From Muscardinus avellanarius (lineage: Eukaryota; Chordata; Mammalia; Rodentia; Gliridae), in the NCBI GenBank assembly GCA_963383645.1, contig OY726569.1, positions 27,172,554 to 27,236,553 of the forward strand: a DNA stretch of 64,000 bases, read 5' to 3'. Each line of letters begins with the position of its first letter. Position 1 is the first letter of the stretch. The notes beneath the pieces are model-generated. The model saw only the letters and a list, made by a program, of their open reading frames with translations. It did no database searches and had not been told where the DNA came from. Shown here in pieces: positions 23,166-33,979 of the stretch. The translations under genes and the position numbers were made by a program.

Positions 23166-24063
23166 ATAAATAAAATAAAATAAGGGATAATAAGTATTGA
23201 GTTAGAGGAGATTTGAAAATTGCAAACATCCTAAAAAAAACCACACTCCTATCAAGAAATAGAACATTTTCTTTCTTCACTCTGTCAACATGCCCAGTGC
23301 CCAACCATCAACTCCAAACTGGATGTGACCTCTGGCCTCTCAGGTTTCTCCAAGCATTAGTTTGCCTATTCTAAAATTCCCCATAAATGGGATCTAATAG
23401 CATGCACTGTTTTATGTCTGGCAGTTTTACTAGAAGTGTGATTCAAGCTCTTCTGTATTCTTATGTGTATTAATGGTACAGTCTATTTTATAACTAATAT
23501 TCCATTGAATATATACAGGAAAATTAATTTTATCTGTAGTTTGTGGAAAATTTTTCTACTTCATTGCTATAATAAAAAAGAAAGTGACTATAAGCATTCT
23601 TTTTTTGTCTGTTTGTTTACTTTTTGGCAGTGCAGGGGATGGAACCCAGGGCCTTGTGCATGCTAGACAAGTGTTCCAACAGTGGGCTGCATCTCAGCCC
23701 TGAACATTGTTAACTCTTTTCATGGACACATATTTTCATTTTCTTGGGGGAAAGGCCTAGAAGTAAAGTTCTTAGGCCATGGTAGATATATGTTTGACTT
23801 TATAAGAAACTGATGAAGTCCTTCCTGACTGTCAGAGATGGAGGACTTTGTTTCACCTGCTGCTGGTCACTTTTCTCCTTCTGTTGGCTGCACACTCCTC
23901 CTTGGGAAGATAAAAGAAAGTCATTAAGCCCCCAACTTTATGCCTGCATGAGTTTCTCCATATCTCAATTTTCTCAAACACCCCCCATTAATGGCGTATC
24001 CTGGGGGTTCTCTCCCATAACTCACCTACTGGGTGAAGGCCTAGAATTAAAAATAATGCTCCC
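23166..24063. other. Mostly unassigned, with one ID-like SINE
   Basis: A minus-strand ID-like SINE lies at about 23600-23703 (GGGGATGGAACCCAGGGCCT). No gene was recognised in the rest. Confidence 0.5.
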
Positions 24064-24480
24064 AAGCTGGATGTGGTGGCGCACGCTTGTAATCCCCGAG
24101 CTTGGGAGGCAGAGACAGGAGGATCGTGCAGGTTCGAAGCCAGCCACACTGGCTTAAGAGACCATGTCTTCAAATTAAAAAGTATAAAAATGGCCGGGCG
24201 TGGTGGCACACGCTTGTAATCCCTGCACTTGGGAGGCGGAGACAGGAGGATCTCGCAGGTTCAAAGCCAGCTGCACTGGCTTAAGAGACCCTGTTTCCAA
24301 ATGAAAAAGTATAAAAAATAGGTCTGGGAGTGTATCCCGGAGGTAGAAGGGCTTCCAGGAACCCCAGTGCCACACACAAAAAAAAGTATAAAAATGGATC
24401 TGGGAGTGTAGTTGGAGGTAGAGGGGTTTCCAGGAACCCCAGTACCACCACCAAAAAAAAAAAAAAAAAAAGAGAGAGAG
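24064..24480 (+). repeat. SINE cluster
   Basis: A B1-like half (24064-24188), a complete B1-dID (24190-24385) and an extra ID-like unit (24386-24472) lie in tandem, each with an A-rich end. Confidence 0.85.
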
Positions 24481-24845
24481 ATGCTCCCGACATCCCATTC
24501 ATTCTCCTTGAGCCGGAGCTCACAGAAACCCATCTGGTCTTCTAATCTCCACGGACAGCTGGTACTCTGACTCTGTACTCAAACCCACTTCAGCTCTTCC
24601 ATCAGGCTCTGCCCTTTTATAAGAACTTTCACTTAAAACTTTATAGCAAGGGAGCAGTTCTCTACTTTGTTCAAATTGAGAGTCACTGATAACACAAACA
24701 TTGGAAATCAGAAGTCACCTCCTTACATGTGGACAGGGATCAGTTTAAAGCATCTCTCTGCCATCCCTTTCGCCCTTTCATCAAACTTCCAAGAGCAGTG
24801 AAAACACACACTTGGGCAGTTGAGTATACCAGTACAAATCACCTG

Positions 24846-25073
24846 ATTTTATTTTTTATTTTTTTATTTTATTTTATTTTATTTTATTTTTTTGGTGGTA
24901 CTGGGGTTCCTGGAAGCCCTTCTACCTCCGGGCTACACTCCCAGACCTATTTTTTTTACATTTTTATTTGGAAACAGGGTCTCCTAAGCCAGCGTGCGCG
25001 GCTGGCTTCGAACCTGTGCGATCCTCCTGTCTCTGCCTCCCAAGCGCGGGGATTACAAGCGTGCACCATGCTT
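24846..25073 (-). repeat. B1-dID SINE
   Basis: (TTTTA)n tail on the left, then ACTGGGGTTCCTGGAAGC and CAAGCGCGGGGATTACAAGC. Confidence 0.85.
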
Positions 25074-25797
25074 TGTCCTTAGGAAACTTAAATTTTATTA
25101 TACTCTTAGATATATCCATAGTTTCCATGACCCTAAGAAATGATGAAGGTAATTAGATTAAGGTCCTTTTTTGTATTTTGTATAAAGCATGGGTCAAATA
25201 AACTAATTATTTCTAAAAAGATATCTAGGGAAAACGAATCAGAAATTCTGGACTCCTCTATCCTGGAGTAGCTTCGCTCTTCAAATAGAAAAGCATGGAC
25301 AGAAATATGCTGAAGTCCCAGCTCGGGCCACCCTGGACTGCAACATGTGTAGAGCTCAGATCCCAACTTTGCATAAACCTTTAATATTTTCCTCAAAGTT
25401 TATTTCATAGGAAAATATGAAATCACAGAGAATGAATGTGTCTCTCAGTGTTCACACCAGAATGACACAGAGGCAGAAATTGAGAATAAGTTCTAAAAAT
25501 GTCAAAAGCGTCAAAATGGTCTATACTATAAATAATAGTAGTTACAGAACATAAGAAGAACATTGCTTTGTTGTGGTTTTTGTCTTTTTTGAAATATGGA
25601 AAAGATTTTATTGTATCATTTGAAACCCAATCCAAGAAAAAAAATGATCACAAACCAGTAAGAGATGATGGTTCACATTCCTAAGGCCATCTCATTTCAT
25701 TCTTCTTCAATGTCCTGGAGCTTTGGGGTTACTAATTAAGGTTTTGAGGTATATACTTTTTCATTTGCTCCATTCATTGAGACATGTATTCAGTATA
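25074..25797. other. Unassigned sequence
   Basis: No gene, V segment or repeat recognised on either strand. Confidence 0.35.
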
Positions 25798-26225
25798 CAA
25801 TAGTCCTCTCCTTATCTGTGGGGAAAAGGTTTCAAGATCCCCAGTGAATGCGTGAAACCACAGAAAGTACTGAACCCTGTATACACTATGTTTCCCCATA
25901 CATATATGCATACCTATGATAAACTTTCACCTTACCATTAAGGAAACACTTTATGGGTTCTCTTTATCCAAATTGCTAGCTCCGCTGCTCTTATGCTTTG
26001 GGGATCTTATTAAGGATTATTTGACCACAAACACTATGATACTTGGGTCATGATTCTCATAACAGAGCCGGCTACTAAGTGACCCAGGGACAGGCCGTTT
26101 TTGTAGCACGGATGCACTGGACAATGTGCTGATTCATGTTCTGGGGGGGTTGCCCCAGGATGGCAGGAGATGTCATCGCGCTTCTCAGAATGGTGGCAAT
26201 TTAAAATGTATTAAATGATTATTTA
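25798..26225. mobile_element. Tigger/MER2-like DNA transposon relic
   Basis: Begins ATAGTCCTCTCCTTATCTGTGG and continues with CCAGTGAATGCGTGAAACC and CTATGATAAACTTTCAC, as in pogo-type (Tigger/MER2) non-autonomous elements. Related text is at 33980-34450. Confidence 0.55.
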
Positions 26226-26834
26226 TGGATTTTTCATTGTATATGTTCAGATCAAGATCTGCTGCAGGTACCTCAATCTCTGGAAGTGAAAATAAGGACA
26301 AAGTGAGTGCTGTGTGTTTGCTGAGTGCCTGTTAACACTTAGTAGATGGGTGGTACTGGCACCTCATTAACAAGAGACCCAGTCCAAGCACTCAAGAACA
26401 GCAGAGGAAAACCTACCAAAAAGAACAGTGTGTCTAGACAGGAGGACAAAGGAGAGAGGTAGGAGCTATGCTTCTGGACCTTTTCAGAGAAGGGCTTAAA
26501 CCGTGAGTAAATTTTGCAGTAAAAAGAATGGAGCAGAGAATTCTGGACATAGGGTAAATCAATGTGGCTGGAGATTTGTTATGTGTAGGTTATAATGCAA
26601 TAAATTTATATTAGTGAAATGAAAATGGTCCTGACCTTGGAGGACAATGTGCACTTTCAAAGTAGTATTACCTTCCAAAGTAGAATTTTTAACCCTATGA
26701 GACAGATAAACAGATACTATCCAGGTAGATGAATAGATATATGGTTAGTGTCTAAAACTGAGAGTAACAGACACTAATCACTGGATTTTTTTAGGATAAT
26801 TTCTGACTACTTGTTGCTTTTGTGTGTGGGTTTG
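26226..26834. other. Unassigned sequence
   Basis: No gene, V segment or clear repeat recognised. Confidence 0.35.
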
Positions 26835-27042
26835 TGTGTGGGTGGGTGGGTCTAGGGATGGAACCCAGGGGCATTGTCCTCTGAGTTACACCCCTGCCCT
26901 AATTTTTATTCTTTATTTTGAAACAGGGTCTCACTGAGTTGCAGAGGGCCTCACTAAGGACTGAGGCTGGCCTCAAACCGTAGTCCTCCTGTCTCAGCCT
27001 CCCAAATGCTGGGATTACAAGCATGCACCACCACACCTGGTT
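26835..27042 (-). repeat. B1-dID SINE, older subfamily
   Basis: GGGATGGAACCCAGGGGCAT, then TTTTGAAACAGGGTCTCACT and CCCAAATGCTGGGATTACAA in reverse orientation. Confidence 0.85.
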
Positions 27043-27088
27043 TACTTGTTGCTTTTGTGAGACAAACTTTAACCTTCTCTGACGCAGC

Positions 27089-27103
27089 ATCGCCCCCTGT
27101 GGC
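27089..27103 (-). promoter_or_regulatory. CTCF-like motif near the TRAV relic
   Basis: The minus strand reads GCCACAGGGGGCGAT. The central AGGGGGCG part fits the CTCF core well, while the left flank is weaker (11 of 15 overall). The same ATCGCCC(C/T)CTG wording, read on the plus strand, recurs at 43653 upstream of the TRAV8-like gene. Confidence 0.4.
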
Positions 27104-27149
27104 CGTGGAGGGAGGTGCACTGAACGATTTCCAGCAGCTTCTTCACCTG

Positions 27150-27400
27150 TGTTCTCAGCCCTGCATCAAGCAGAGCACTGGAGTGAGGGGTCCAGGGCTC
27201 CTCTGGGTCAGCGATGTCTTCAGATGGAAGGAGGCTTTGCATTGGAAAGAACAGCTATGAGACACTCGGTGTCACTACCAGGTGTGCTCAGGTGGGTCTG
27301 CAGGAACTGGCTGGGATGCTCCACGTACCAGAAAAGAACAGGGCCCCTGCAGTAAGTGTGAACTGTGCGCCTCCCCGGCCCGGGCCCTTCAGAAGCACAC
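27150..27400 (-). pseudogene. Decayed TRAV relic of the TRAV8/9/16/18 group
   Basis: On the minus strand a short V-like FR2 reads VLFWYVEHPSQFLQ (about 27300-27340). About 90 bp later comes an FR3-like SFHLKTSLTQ (about 27205-27233). These are hallmark stretches of the TRAV8/9/16/18 group. Stops and indels separate them, no second Cys is seen in frame, and no good heptamer follows. It lies 3' of the TRAV22-like gene in the transcription direction. I infer an old pseudogene; its exact subgroup cannot be told. Confidence 0.6.
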
Positions 27401-27479
27401 AGTGGTCCTCAGCTGAGCCCTGCATGGGCTCCCATGATGGCAGCATCAGGTCAGGCTGAGCCTCAGCCTGAAGAAAACG

Positions 27480-28049
27480 TATCCTTAAATGGACTCTGCA
27501 TTAGATAATTGATTGACACCTATGGCAGCCCTTGATATTTATTCATTTTTCACCAGCATAGTGGTGGGGAGACATAGCTTTCTGTGCCATCCCCTTGTGC
27601 TTCCCTGACGACTAATGATGTAGAGAAGAGACCAAGAAACCTTTTCCGTAGAGGCTCAATAGTAACTAATTTAGGCTCTGTGGACCACTCAGCTCTGCCA
27701 CTGTAGCAAGAGAAGACACTGACTGTGCAGAGACTAGCAGCATTGCCCTGTCCCAGTGCAACTTTATAAAAATAGCTGAGAGGCTGGATGTTGCTCTTGG
27801 CTCATACTGTGTAGAGCAGCTTTTCACATGCTTATTGGTCATTTATGGATCTTCTTTATGAAAAGTCTACTCTAAGCTTTGCACATGTTTAAATTGAGTC
27901 TGTTCTCTTTTATTGAACAAGATATAAAATCTACATAAAAATCCATTTAAAATTATACATGTGTTTCGAATAGTTTCTCCTAGTTGCTAGCTTGTCTTTT
28001 TATTTGTGAAATATATCCAAGAACTTTTCTCAAAACAGTTCAAAGAAAT
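27480..28049. other. Unassigned sequence
   Basis: Lies between the TRAV relic and SINEs; nothing recognised. Confidence 0.35.
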
Positions 28050-28590
28050 AGCCAGGCGTGGTGGCACATGCTTGTAATCCCAGCATTCAGGAGGCTGAGA
28101 CAGGAGGATCGCAGTTCCAGAACAGCCTCAGCTACTTAATGAGGCCCTCTGCAACTCAGTGAGAACCTGTTTCAAAATAAAGAATAAAAAATAGGACAAG
28201 GGGTATAGCTCGGAGGTCGAATGTCCCTGGGTTCCATTCCCAGACCCGCAAAAAATAACTAACTAACTAAATAAATAAATAAGACCAAAAAATGGAGCTG
28301 GGGTGGGGTGCGTGGCTAGAAGCTACAATGCCCCTGGTTTCTATCCCCAGTACTGCCACACACAAAAATTAGCCACGCATGGGGCGCACACTTGTAATCC
28401 CAGCATTTGGGAGGCTGAGACCGGAGGATCGCGGTTTGCTGACAGCCTCAGCTACTTACTGAGGCCCTCTGCAACTCAGTGAGAACCTGTTTCAAAATAA
28501 AGAATAAAAAATAGGGCAGGGCGTGTAGCTCGGAGGTCAAATGTCCCTGGGTTCAATCCCCAGCCCCGACAAAATAATAATAAAAAAATT
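28050..28590 (+). repeat. Two B1-dID SINEs with an extra ID-like unit between
   Basis: SINEs at about 28050-28285 and 28366-28590 with an ID-like unit at 28290-28365. They lie just 3' of the TRAV22-like recombination signal. Confidence 0.85.
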
Positions 28591-28780
28591 TAACTTGGAA
28601 ACTTTCAACTTCAAGAGGAGTGCACATTATGAAGTGAAGATAAATACCCAAACATATATATCCAAGGGTCTTGTCCATTGTATTCCAGAAACACAGAACG
28701 TGGCAAAAGAACTGTGGGCAGGCGCCCGGGGCCTCCTGATGCTCCCGCGGCTGGGGCAGCTCCGGGCAGGCTGGATGGAG

Positions 28781-28819
28781 GGTTTGTGCAGCAGCTGCAG
28801 GCGCCTGGGGAGCACTGTG
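28781..28819 (-). promoter_or_regulatory. V-segment recombination signal (23-RSS) of the TRAV22-like gene
   Basis: On the minus strand the heptamer CACAGTG (28813-28819) is perfect. The spacer (28790-28812) is 23 bp and the nonamer GCACAAACC (28781-28789) matches ACAAAAACC at 7 of 9 positions. It abuts the V exon and is the RAG1/RAG2 target for V-J joining. Confidence 0.93.
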
Positions 28820-29321
28820 CATCCACAGCGCAGGAATAAAGGGCAGAGTCCATGGTCTGTGCAGAGGAGATGCTCAAGGAGCTGCGGCGCTCCTTGGCGT
28901 CTGTCGTGGACGTCAGTCTTCCCTTGTGCTTCGTCCCAGAAGGATTGTAAATCAGGTTGACGAGCTGACCCCCAGGATCTTGGCGAAACCACTGCACATT
29001 GTTCACAGAAGTAGAAAAACTGCACCGCAGCGTGCAATTGGCTCCTTCCGGGAGGATCAGGGCTGGAGGACTCTGCTCCACCTGCTGCCCTCTCACACCT
29101 GAGGAGGACACACACAGTCACGGCGAGGGTCACCGCCACACCACCCGCCCTGGAGCTGCCCGCCATCCGGAGGAGGTGGACAGTCCAGTCCCTGATCTCC
29201 TCCGCCTCCCTCCCCTCCATGCTGCAGCCAGGCATCCTGAGAGCCCCGAGTCAGGGGAGCCGAACTCACAGCAGAGCCGGCTGCACAGGAGCCCCAGCAC
29301 AGCGCCCAGCAGCCTCTCCAT
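28820..29321 (-). CDS. TRAV22: T-cell receptor alpha variable gene, TRAV22-like, apparently functional
   Basis: Variable segment of the T-cell receptor alpha chain; after V-J joining it forms the antigen-contacting domain at the T-cell surface. It has two exons. The leader exon is 29270-29321 (starts MERLLGAVLGLL, ends one base into a codon, donor GTGAGT). The intron is 29099-29269. The V exon is 28820-29098, after an acceptor ending CTCCTCAG. The splice restores a Cys codon and runs into VRGQQVEQSPP. The V domain keeps the first Cys (CTLRC), the core Trp (VQWFRQDPGG), the DSA motif and the second Cys (LYSCAVD). Gene identity rests on resemblance to human TRAV22 in leader, FR1 (QVEQSPP, ILPEGAN) and CDR2 region (YNPSGTK). 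A canonical recombination signal follows at once. No stop or frameshift was seen. Expression cannot be judged from sequence. Confidence 0.9.
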
Positions 29322-29419
29322 GGCCTCCCTGGGGTAGAGGACTCTCCAACCAGACCCTACTGGCACTGGGGTGAGGACTGGGCTCAGGAGCTGCCCCTCC
29401 CCCACGGCCCGTGAGCTCT

Positions 29420-30594
29420 GCCCTGTGCCCTGCTTGGGAGCTGCGGGGAGCCCCCAGCCTCTGTGCAGGAAGCCCCTCCCTCAGACCCCAGCCGCTGGGG
29501 GTCTGGGTGGAGCAGGTGGGCTAGGAAGGGGCACCAAGGAAGGACACTGCTCCATTAGCTGAGGGACTCTCTGCTGATCCTGCAAGTGTGGGGGTGCGAG
29601 GGGGCTGGGAGGAGGGAGGGGAGGGAGACCCAGAGGAGAACTGCCTGCCCTGTCCTAGAGCCCGGGAGCCACACAGAAGAGAGTCCACAGGTGAACCCAG
29701 CACACAGGCCTGAGTTCTCACTAGGGATCTAACTGGCCTGAGAATTGATTTCCGTGGTGAAAGTCAGCCCAGTCACACGAAGTAATAAGGACTTTAGTGT
29801 TCTTGTTATAAACTATGATATCTATGTTATGTACAGAATGAATTCTTATGAATAAATGTTACGAAATACATAATGAATTCTTATTGTAGGAACAGGCAAA
29901 ATATGTGAGTTACCAAATCTTGATCCTAATTTGTTGAAAACAAATAATTGGGACAAGTTTTGGGAAGAAAGAGAAAGAAATTTATTGATTTGCAGGTGAA
30001 TTGGAGAAAATGGTAAATTTAAGCATTCAGGAAGAAGCCCCGGGTTCTTTCCAAACAAAAGAATCAAGTGGCTTTTCAGAGTTAGCTCTTCAGGGTCATG
30101 CTGGTGTCTTACCAGAGGGGCCAATTATTGTCTTAAGGCATGCTGTAATGGATTCAGATCCACAGGCCAGGGCCAGGCTGCTGTGTTTATAGGCAAGGAC
30201 ACATTTCATGTTAAAGTCTTCCTTGCGTCGGTTCTCATCCAGATCTGCAGGCACAAAATCCCCTTTCATCAGTAAGAACATGCTATTTGTTAACAGGGAG
30301 TGAAGGAAGGGAGAGGACAAAGTAGGAGAAAGGCCAGCTCTGACACAGGCCATCCATTCACTGCCAGGGTTGGAAGCAGGCCCCATTACATGTGGACTGA
30401 GACTTGTGGTAAATATAAGAAATGATCCCATGGAGGTAGGAAGAGAGAAAAGCTGACCAATGGGCAATAAATTCAATTGATGAGGAGCAAAAAGTTCTGG
30501 TTGCTACTGCACAACAGGCTGAGTATAAAAACCAGGAATGTATAGTAGTTTCAAGAAGCAAGAGGAAAGATTTCACCGTAAAGAAATATAACAG
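29420..30594. other. Region upstream of the TRAV22-like gene
   Basis: GC-rich to about 29700, then AT-rich. It should hold the TRAV22 promoter near 29330-29500, but I see no element I can name with confidence. Confidence 0.35.
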
Positions 30595-30899
30595 GTTTGG
30601 TGGAGTTTGTCTTTAGTCCCAGCTACTCAGGAGGCTGAGGCAGGAGGGTCCCTTGAGACCAGGAATTGGAGACCAGCCTGGGCAACACAGCAAGAGTTCA
30701 TCAAGAGAGAAGAAAGAAAGCCGGGCGTGGTGGTGCACGCTTGTAATCCCAGCATTCAGGAGGTGAGACATGAGGATCGCGGTTCGTGGACAGCCTTGGC
30801 TACTTAGTGAGGCCCTTGCAACTCCGTGAGACCCAGTTTCAAAATAAAGAATAAATAGGGCAGGGGCTGTAGCTTGGAGGTCAAATGCCCCAGACCTGC

Positions 30900-30966
<67 letters not shown>

Positions 30967-31010
30967 GGAAGGGAGGGAGGGAGGGAGGAAATGGAGGAAG
31001 GGACTGAGAG
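30595..31010 (+). repeat. SINE pair with a (GAAA)n and (GGGA)n tail
   Basis: An Alu-like partial monomer (30595-30715; TCAGGAGGCTGAGGCAGGAG), then a B1-dID (30716-30900) whose tail expanded to (GAAA)n at 30900-30966 and GGGA repeats. Confidence 0.85.
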
Positions 31011-31439
31011 AGAAAGTGAAATTGAGCTGATAAACATTTAAAGAGATGTGATCTATTTGTGATCTATCCCAGTTTAAACCATCCCTCACCCAAGGTGCTG
31101 TTTATATGAGTTTATATAACAGCTACTGTTCCCATCTAGAAATACAAACTTGCAAATCACAGTCTTATAGGAATTGTGAAAGCCATTACAAAGGAGGACA
31201 CTTCCTAGTAGAAAGCACATAAAGTTAGGCAAGAGGATGGTGTAGGACGGACAATCTGTGAGGACCCTGGCGATCTGCGAGGAGATGGAGCACAGCGAGG
31301 CAGTGGAGTGGAGCGAGGAGAGAGCACTGTCAGGTGAGTCCAGAGCACATCCAGGGAGGTGAAGGAGCTGGTGCTGAGCACAGAGAAGTAGGTTTCCTTC
31401 ATCTGAGAGTGTCTGGATGCCATCCTTCTTCCTGGAGGA

Positions 31440-31570
31440 TCAGTGCATATTTATATAATTCTGGTGGGCAATTCTCTTTCAACATCTAAAAAATATTGTG
31501 CCACTTCCTTTTTGCCTCCTGAATTTTGTTGAGAAATCCTGTGTCACTGGCATTCTTTGTTTTTTCCATG
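31440..31570 (-). repeat. Possible L1-derived fragment
   Basis: Minus-strand text resembles old L1 coding sequence only loosely. It lies where the lost 3' half of the 31.9-kb V exon would have been. Confidence 0.3.
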
Positions 31571-31574
31571 GGTG

Positions 31575-31760
31575 AGATGTCACTCTTCTCTGTAATCCTA
31601 GTACTTGGGAAGCTGAGTCAGATTGAGGCCTCAGCAACTTACTGAGACCCTCAGCAACTTAGCAAGATGTTGTTTCCAAATAAAAAATAAAAAGGGCTGG
31701 GGGGAGGTACTCAGAAGTAGAATACCCCTGGGCTCAAGCCCCAGTACAAAAAAAAAAAAG
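31575..31760 (+). repeat. B1-dID SINE truncating a V exon
   Basis: CTCTGTAATCCTAGTACTTG, then AAGGGCTGGGGGGAG and a poly(A) run at 31749. The A-tail abuts the V fragment that ends at 31762. Confidence 0.8.
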
Positions 31761-31761
31761 A

Positions 31762-31910
31762 AAATTATTTCTCTACTTGGTTGTTGTTTGTACCAGAATA
31801 AATAATAATTATTACTAGAAGCCTTATAAACACAATCCACGGTCACAGCCTCCTTTACCAGCATAGAAACTATAGCCTGGGTTTTAGTTACTTTCTGGGA
31901 ATTGTTGGTA
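31762..31910 (-). pseudogene. TRAV14/TRAV19-like V exon fragment truncated by a SINE
   Basis: The 5' part of a V exon is readable on the minus strand: QKVTKTQAIVSMLVKEAV, then VDCVYKASSNNYYLFWYKQQ, ending at REIIF. It resembles TRAV19 and TRAV14 and the complete gene at 41.5-42.1 kb. FR3, the second Cys and the recombination signal are missing. A SINE (about 31575-31760) occupies the position where the exon should continue. Intron-like sequence at about 32030-32110 aligns with the intron of the 42-kb gene (shared CAGAGCTCT then GTCCT). The gene is dead. Its position just 3' of the TRAV18-like gene matches that of human TRAV19, but the fragment is too short to assign firmly. Confidence 0.75.
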
Positions 31911-31913
31911 TTG

Positions 31914-32030
31914 AGAGAGAGGAAAGGGAAGAGGGAGGAAGGGAGGGAGGAAAAGAGAGATAAGGAAAGAGGGAGGGAAGGAAAGAGGTTGGGAAGGAGG
32001 GAGGGGGAGATAGAGAGAGAGAGACTAGAT
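31914..32030. repeat. GA-rich low-complexity run
   Basis: Imperfect (GGGA)/(GAGA) repeats within the intron of the TRAV14/19-like fragment. Confidence 0.85.
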
Positions 32031-32255
32031 GATTCTTCCACGTCATCCACAGGGTCCTGAGGAGCCAGCGCAGGACTAAGAGCTCTGGCTCCCACCATCT
32101 CTTGACCCCTCACCCCATCAGACATTAACAGGCTGCCTCTGCCCAACCTCTGGTGAAATGTGCTCTTCTCTGCTCTGTCTCAAATCCAGGTCTGGGCACC
32201 GCACCAGGGCAGGTGCACAGTAACTGGACTTGGTGCTTCTGTGGCACAAGAGGAA

Positions 32256-32477
32256 ATGTCAAAGCGCCTAGTGTCTCTTGGCTGGTGTCTCTTGGCCTGT
32301 GTTGTGCTGTAGCACTTTGTCACCGCTGCACATTCTGACCTGCCTTTTGGTATGGTCTCATTGTAGTTTAATGGACATTTATCTGTGGACACGTACATGA
32401 GTGAAATTAAACTGAAGGATGTTGGTGATTCAGCCATTTACTACACATCAAGTGATGCATCTAATAAGGACTCATAA
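32256..32477 (+). other. Unidentified plus-strand coding-like stretch with stops
   Basis: From an ATG at 32256 the frame starts with a signal-like MSKRLVSLGWCLLACVVL and then hits a TAG. After a second TAG it reads NGHLSVDTYMSEIKLKDVGD followed by SAIYYTSSDA and a stop at 32475-32477. The DSAIYY wording resembles the end of a V domain but has Thr where Cys would be, and the strand is opposite to the V genes. No intron is seen. It may be a decayed processed copy of a small secreted or membrane protein; I do not recognise which. Confidence 0.3.
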
Positions 32478-33241
32478 AATTCACAAGGTATATATTTTAT
32501 TATGGGTTATGATGACTACTGAGAACAAATAATTATCTTTCTTCTCACATGGTATATGATTTCTTGTCTCCCACCAGAAATCTATAATAAAATATGTTTA
32601 TGGATTTTTCTTCCAGATGGAAAAATGAGAATATTCAGTCTTAATCATCCTAACTCCCTGGACACAGCCTTCCTGAGCGGACACCACCCACCTAGGGTAC
32701 AGGAGGGCAGGGAAGGACCTGCCTTTCGCCTCCTCCTGAGCCTCCCCCAGCAGTGTGGCCTCAGCAGACTCCTGAAGGGAAGGGGGTGGGAGTTAGATTG
32801 AACTTTCTGCAGCAAGGAGAGGCAGAGCATAACTTAGTTGTGGAGACCTAAGAAAGGCAATAAAGACTCAATCATAGTCCCTTCATTTGGATAATAAATA
32901 TTTGAAGGAGACAAAATCCCAGGAGACATTAAACCACAACATATATAGGATATATTGGCAGAGGTTAATCCTGTGTCAGGATTTTCCTAGAAATGTCTCC
33001 TAGAAGTACCATGGTCTGAGGTAGAGAGAAGTCTTTCTGATGGGGAACTGGCATTTCAGGAGACGAAAACTTGGGTCTTCTTTAACACTGGTGTCCACCC
33101 CTTCCTCCCTCAGAGGAATTATGACCTCTTAAGTCTCTAGGCATTTGGCCTGAGATTGACTCATGTTCTGCAGGAAACTAAACATTGTCCGGGGAAAGAA
33201 TGCACCCTCCCCTCTCAGGGCTCCCCTCAGCCTCTGCCCTC

Positions 33242-33280
33242 TGGTTTGCGCTCAGCTCCCCTGCAGTTGCTCTCACTGTG
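33242..33280 (-). promoter_or_regulatory. 23-RSS of the TRAV18-like gene
   Basis: On the minus strand the perfect heptamer CACAGTG (33274-33280) follows the V exon. A weaker nonamer-like stretch GCGCAAACC ends near 33243, after 22-23 bp. The nonamer matches ACAAAAACC at only 6 of 9 positions, so use may be reduced. Confidence 0.8.
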
Positions 33281-33745
33281 TCTCTCACCGCGGAGTAGTA
33301 CACAGCCGAGTCTGAGGTTTGGACAGAGGGTTTCTGCAGGTGGAAGGAGCGCTCCCTCTTGACAAGAGTGGCCTGGAAGCCTTGCTTCTCCATCCTCTGG
33401 TTGTCTGTTGAGCTCTTCAGGAGGAGCCGAGGAGCTTTATCCAGATATTGGACATACCAGAAAAGGAAAGCAGCTGAAGAAGTGGTCTGGTACGTGCAGT
33501 TCAGGGTCACAGGTGTGCCCTCTGTGACAGTGACCAGGCCTTCTGTCTGGGTCACTGAGTCTCCATGGCTCCTCCCTAAAAAAATAAAAAGAGATTTTGT
33601 TATATACGGAAAAGGCCAAAGTTAGCATCTGTTTAGAGGAAAATAAAATATTATGAATGCTTAGGATAGAATATTCCTCACTGAAAACTAAGGGGATCAC
33701 GAGAACCGAGTAGGTGACAGAGAACACGTTGGTAGAAGGCCACAT
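33281..33745 (-). pseudogene. TRAV18: T-cell receptor alpha variable gene, TRAV18-like, second conserved Cys lost
   Basis: Two-exon V gene. The leader exon is 33682-33745 (MWPSTNVFSVTYSVLVIP, donor GTGAGG). The intron is 106 bp. The V exon is 33281-33575 after a T-rich acceptor. The splice gives VFRRSHGDSVTQTEG, which resembles the leader end and FR1 of human TRAV18. FR2 has FLFWYVQYLDKAP and FR3 has SFHLQKPSVQTSDSAVYY. The residue that should be Cys 104 is Ser: TAC TAC TCC GCG where a TGC or TGT codon is expected. Without that Cys the intradomain disulfide cannot form, so the product is probably not a working receptor chain. Everything else (frame, splice sites, first Cys, Trp, recombination signal) looks intact. 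This suggests recent loss or a sequencing error. Mouse Trav9-type genes are a related alternative name. Confidence 0.85.
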
Positions 33746-33914
33746 TCTTGCCACTTGTGATAGACCAAGTCGTATAGGGTTGCTCTCCAGAGAGATCTTA
33801 TAGAAACTCATTATTAAGAGCCCATTTCTGCTCTAAGGCAGTCTGTCTTGTGACTACAAAGAGGAAAGACTTGTGTAACCACTGCCTGAATGCAGTGAAC
33901 TACATTAGAAACAC

Positions 33915-33929
33915 AGTGCCCTCTCGTGG
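33915..33929 (-). promoter_or_regulatory. CTCF-like motif upstream of the TRAV18-like gene
   Basis: The minus strand reads CCACGAGAGGGCACT and matches the core CCASYAGRKGGCRSY at 14 of 15 positions. It lies about 170 bp upstream of the leader ATG, in the orientation of the gene. CTCF binding near Trav promoters is known in mouse; binding here is inferred from sequence only. Confidence 0.6.
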
Positions 33930-33979
33930 TTGCGCTGAAAATTGCAACAAACCTTGTCTAACCTAGTTTTAATAATAGG

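Noticed and set aside
33912..33950. Plus-strand CACAGTG with a downstream A-rich stretch, like a recombination signal
   Set aside because: No V exon precedes it on the plus strand, the nonamer is poor, and the bases belong to the CTCF-like motif.
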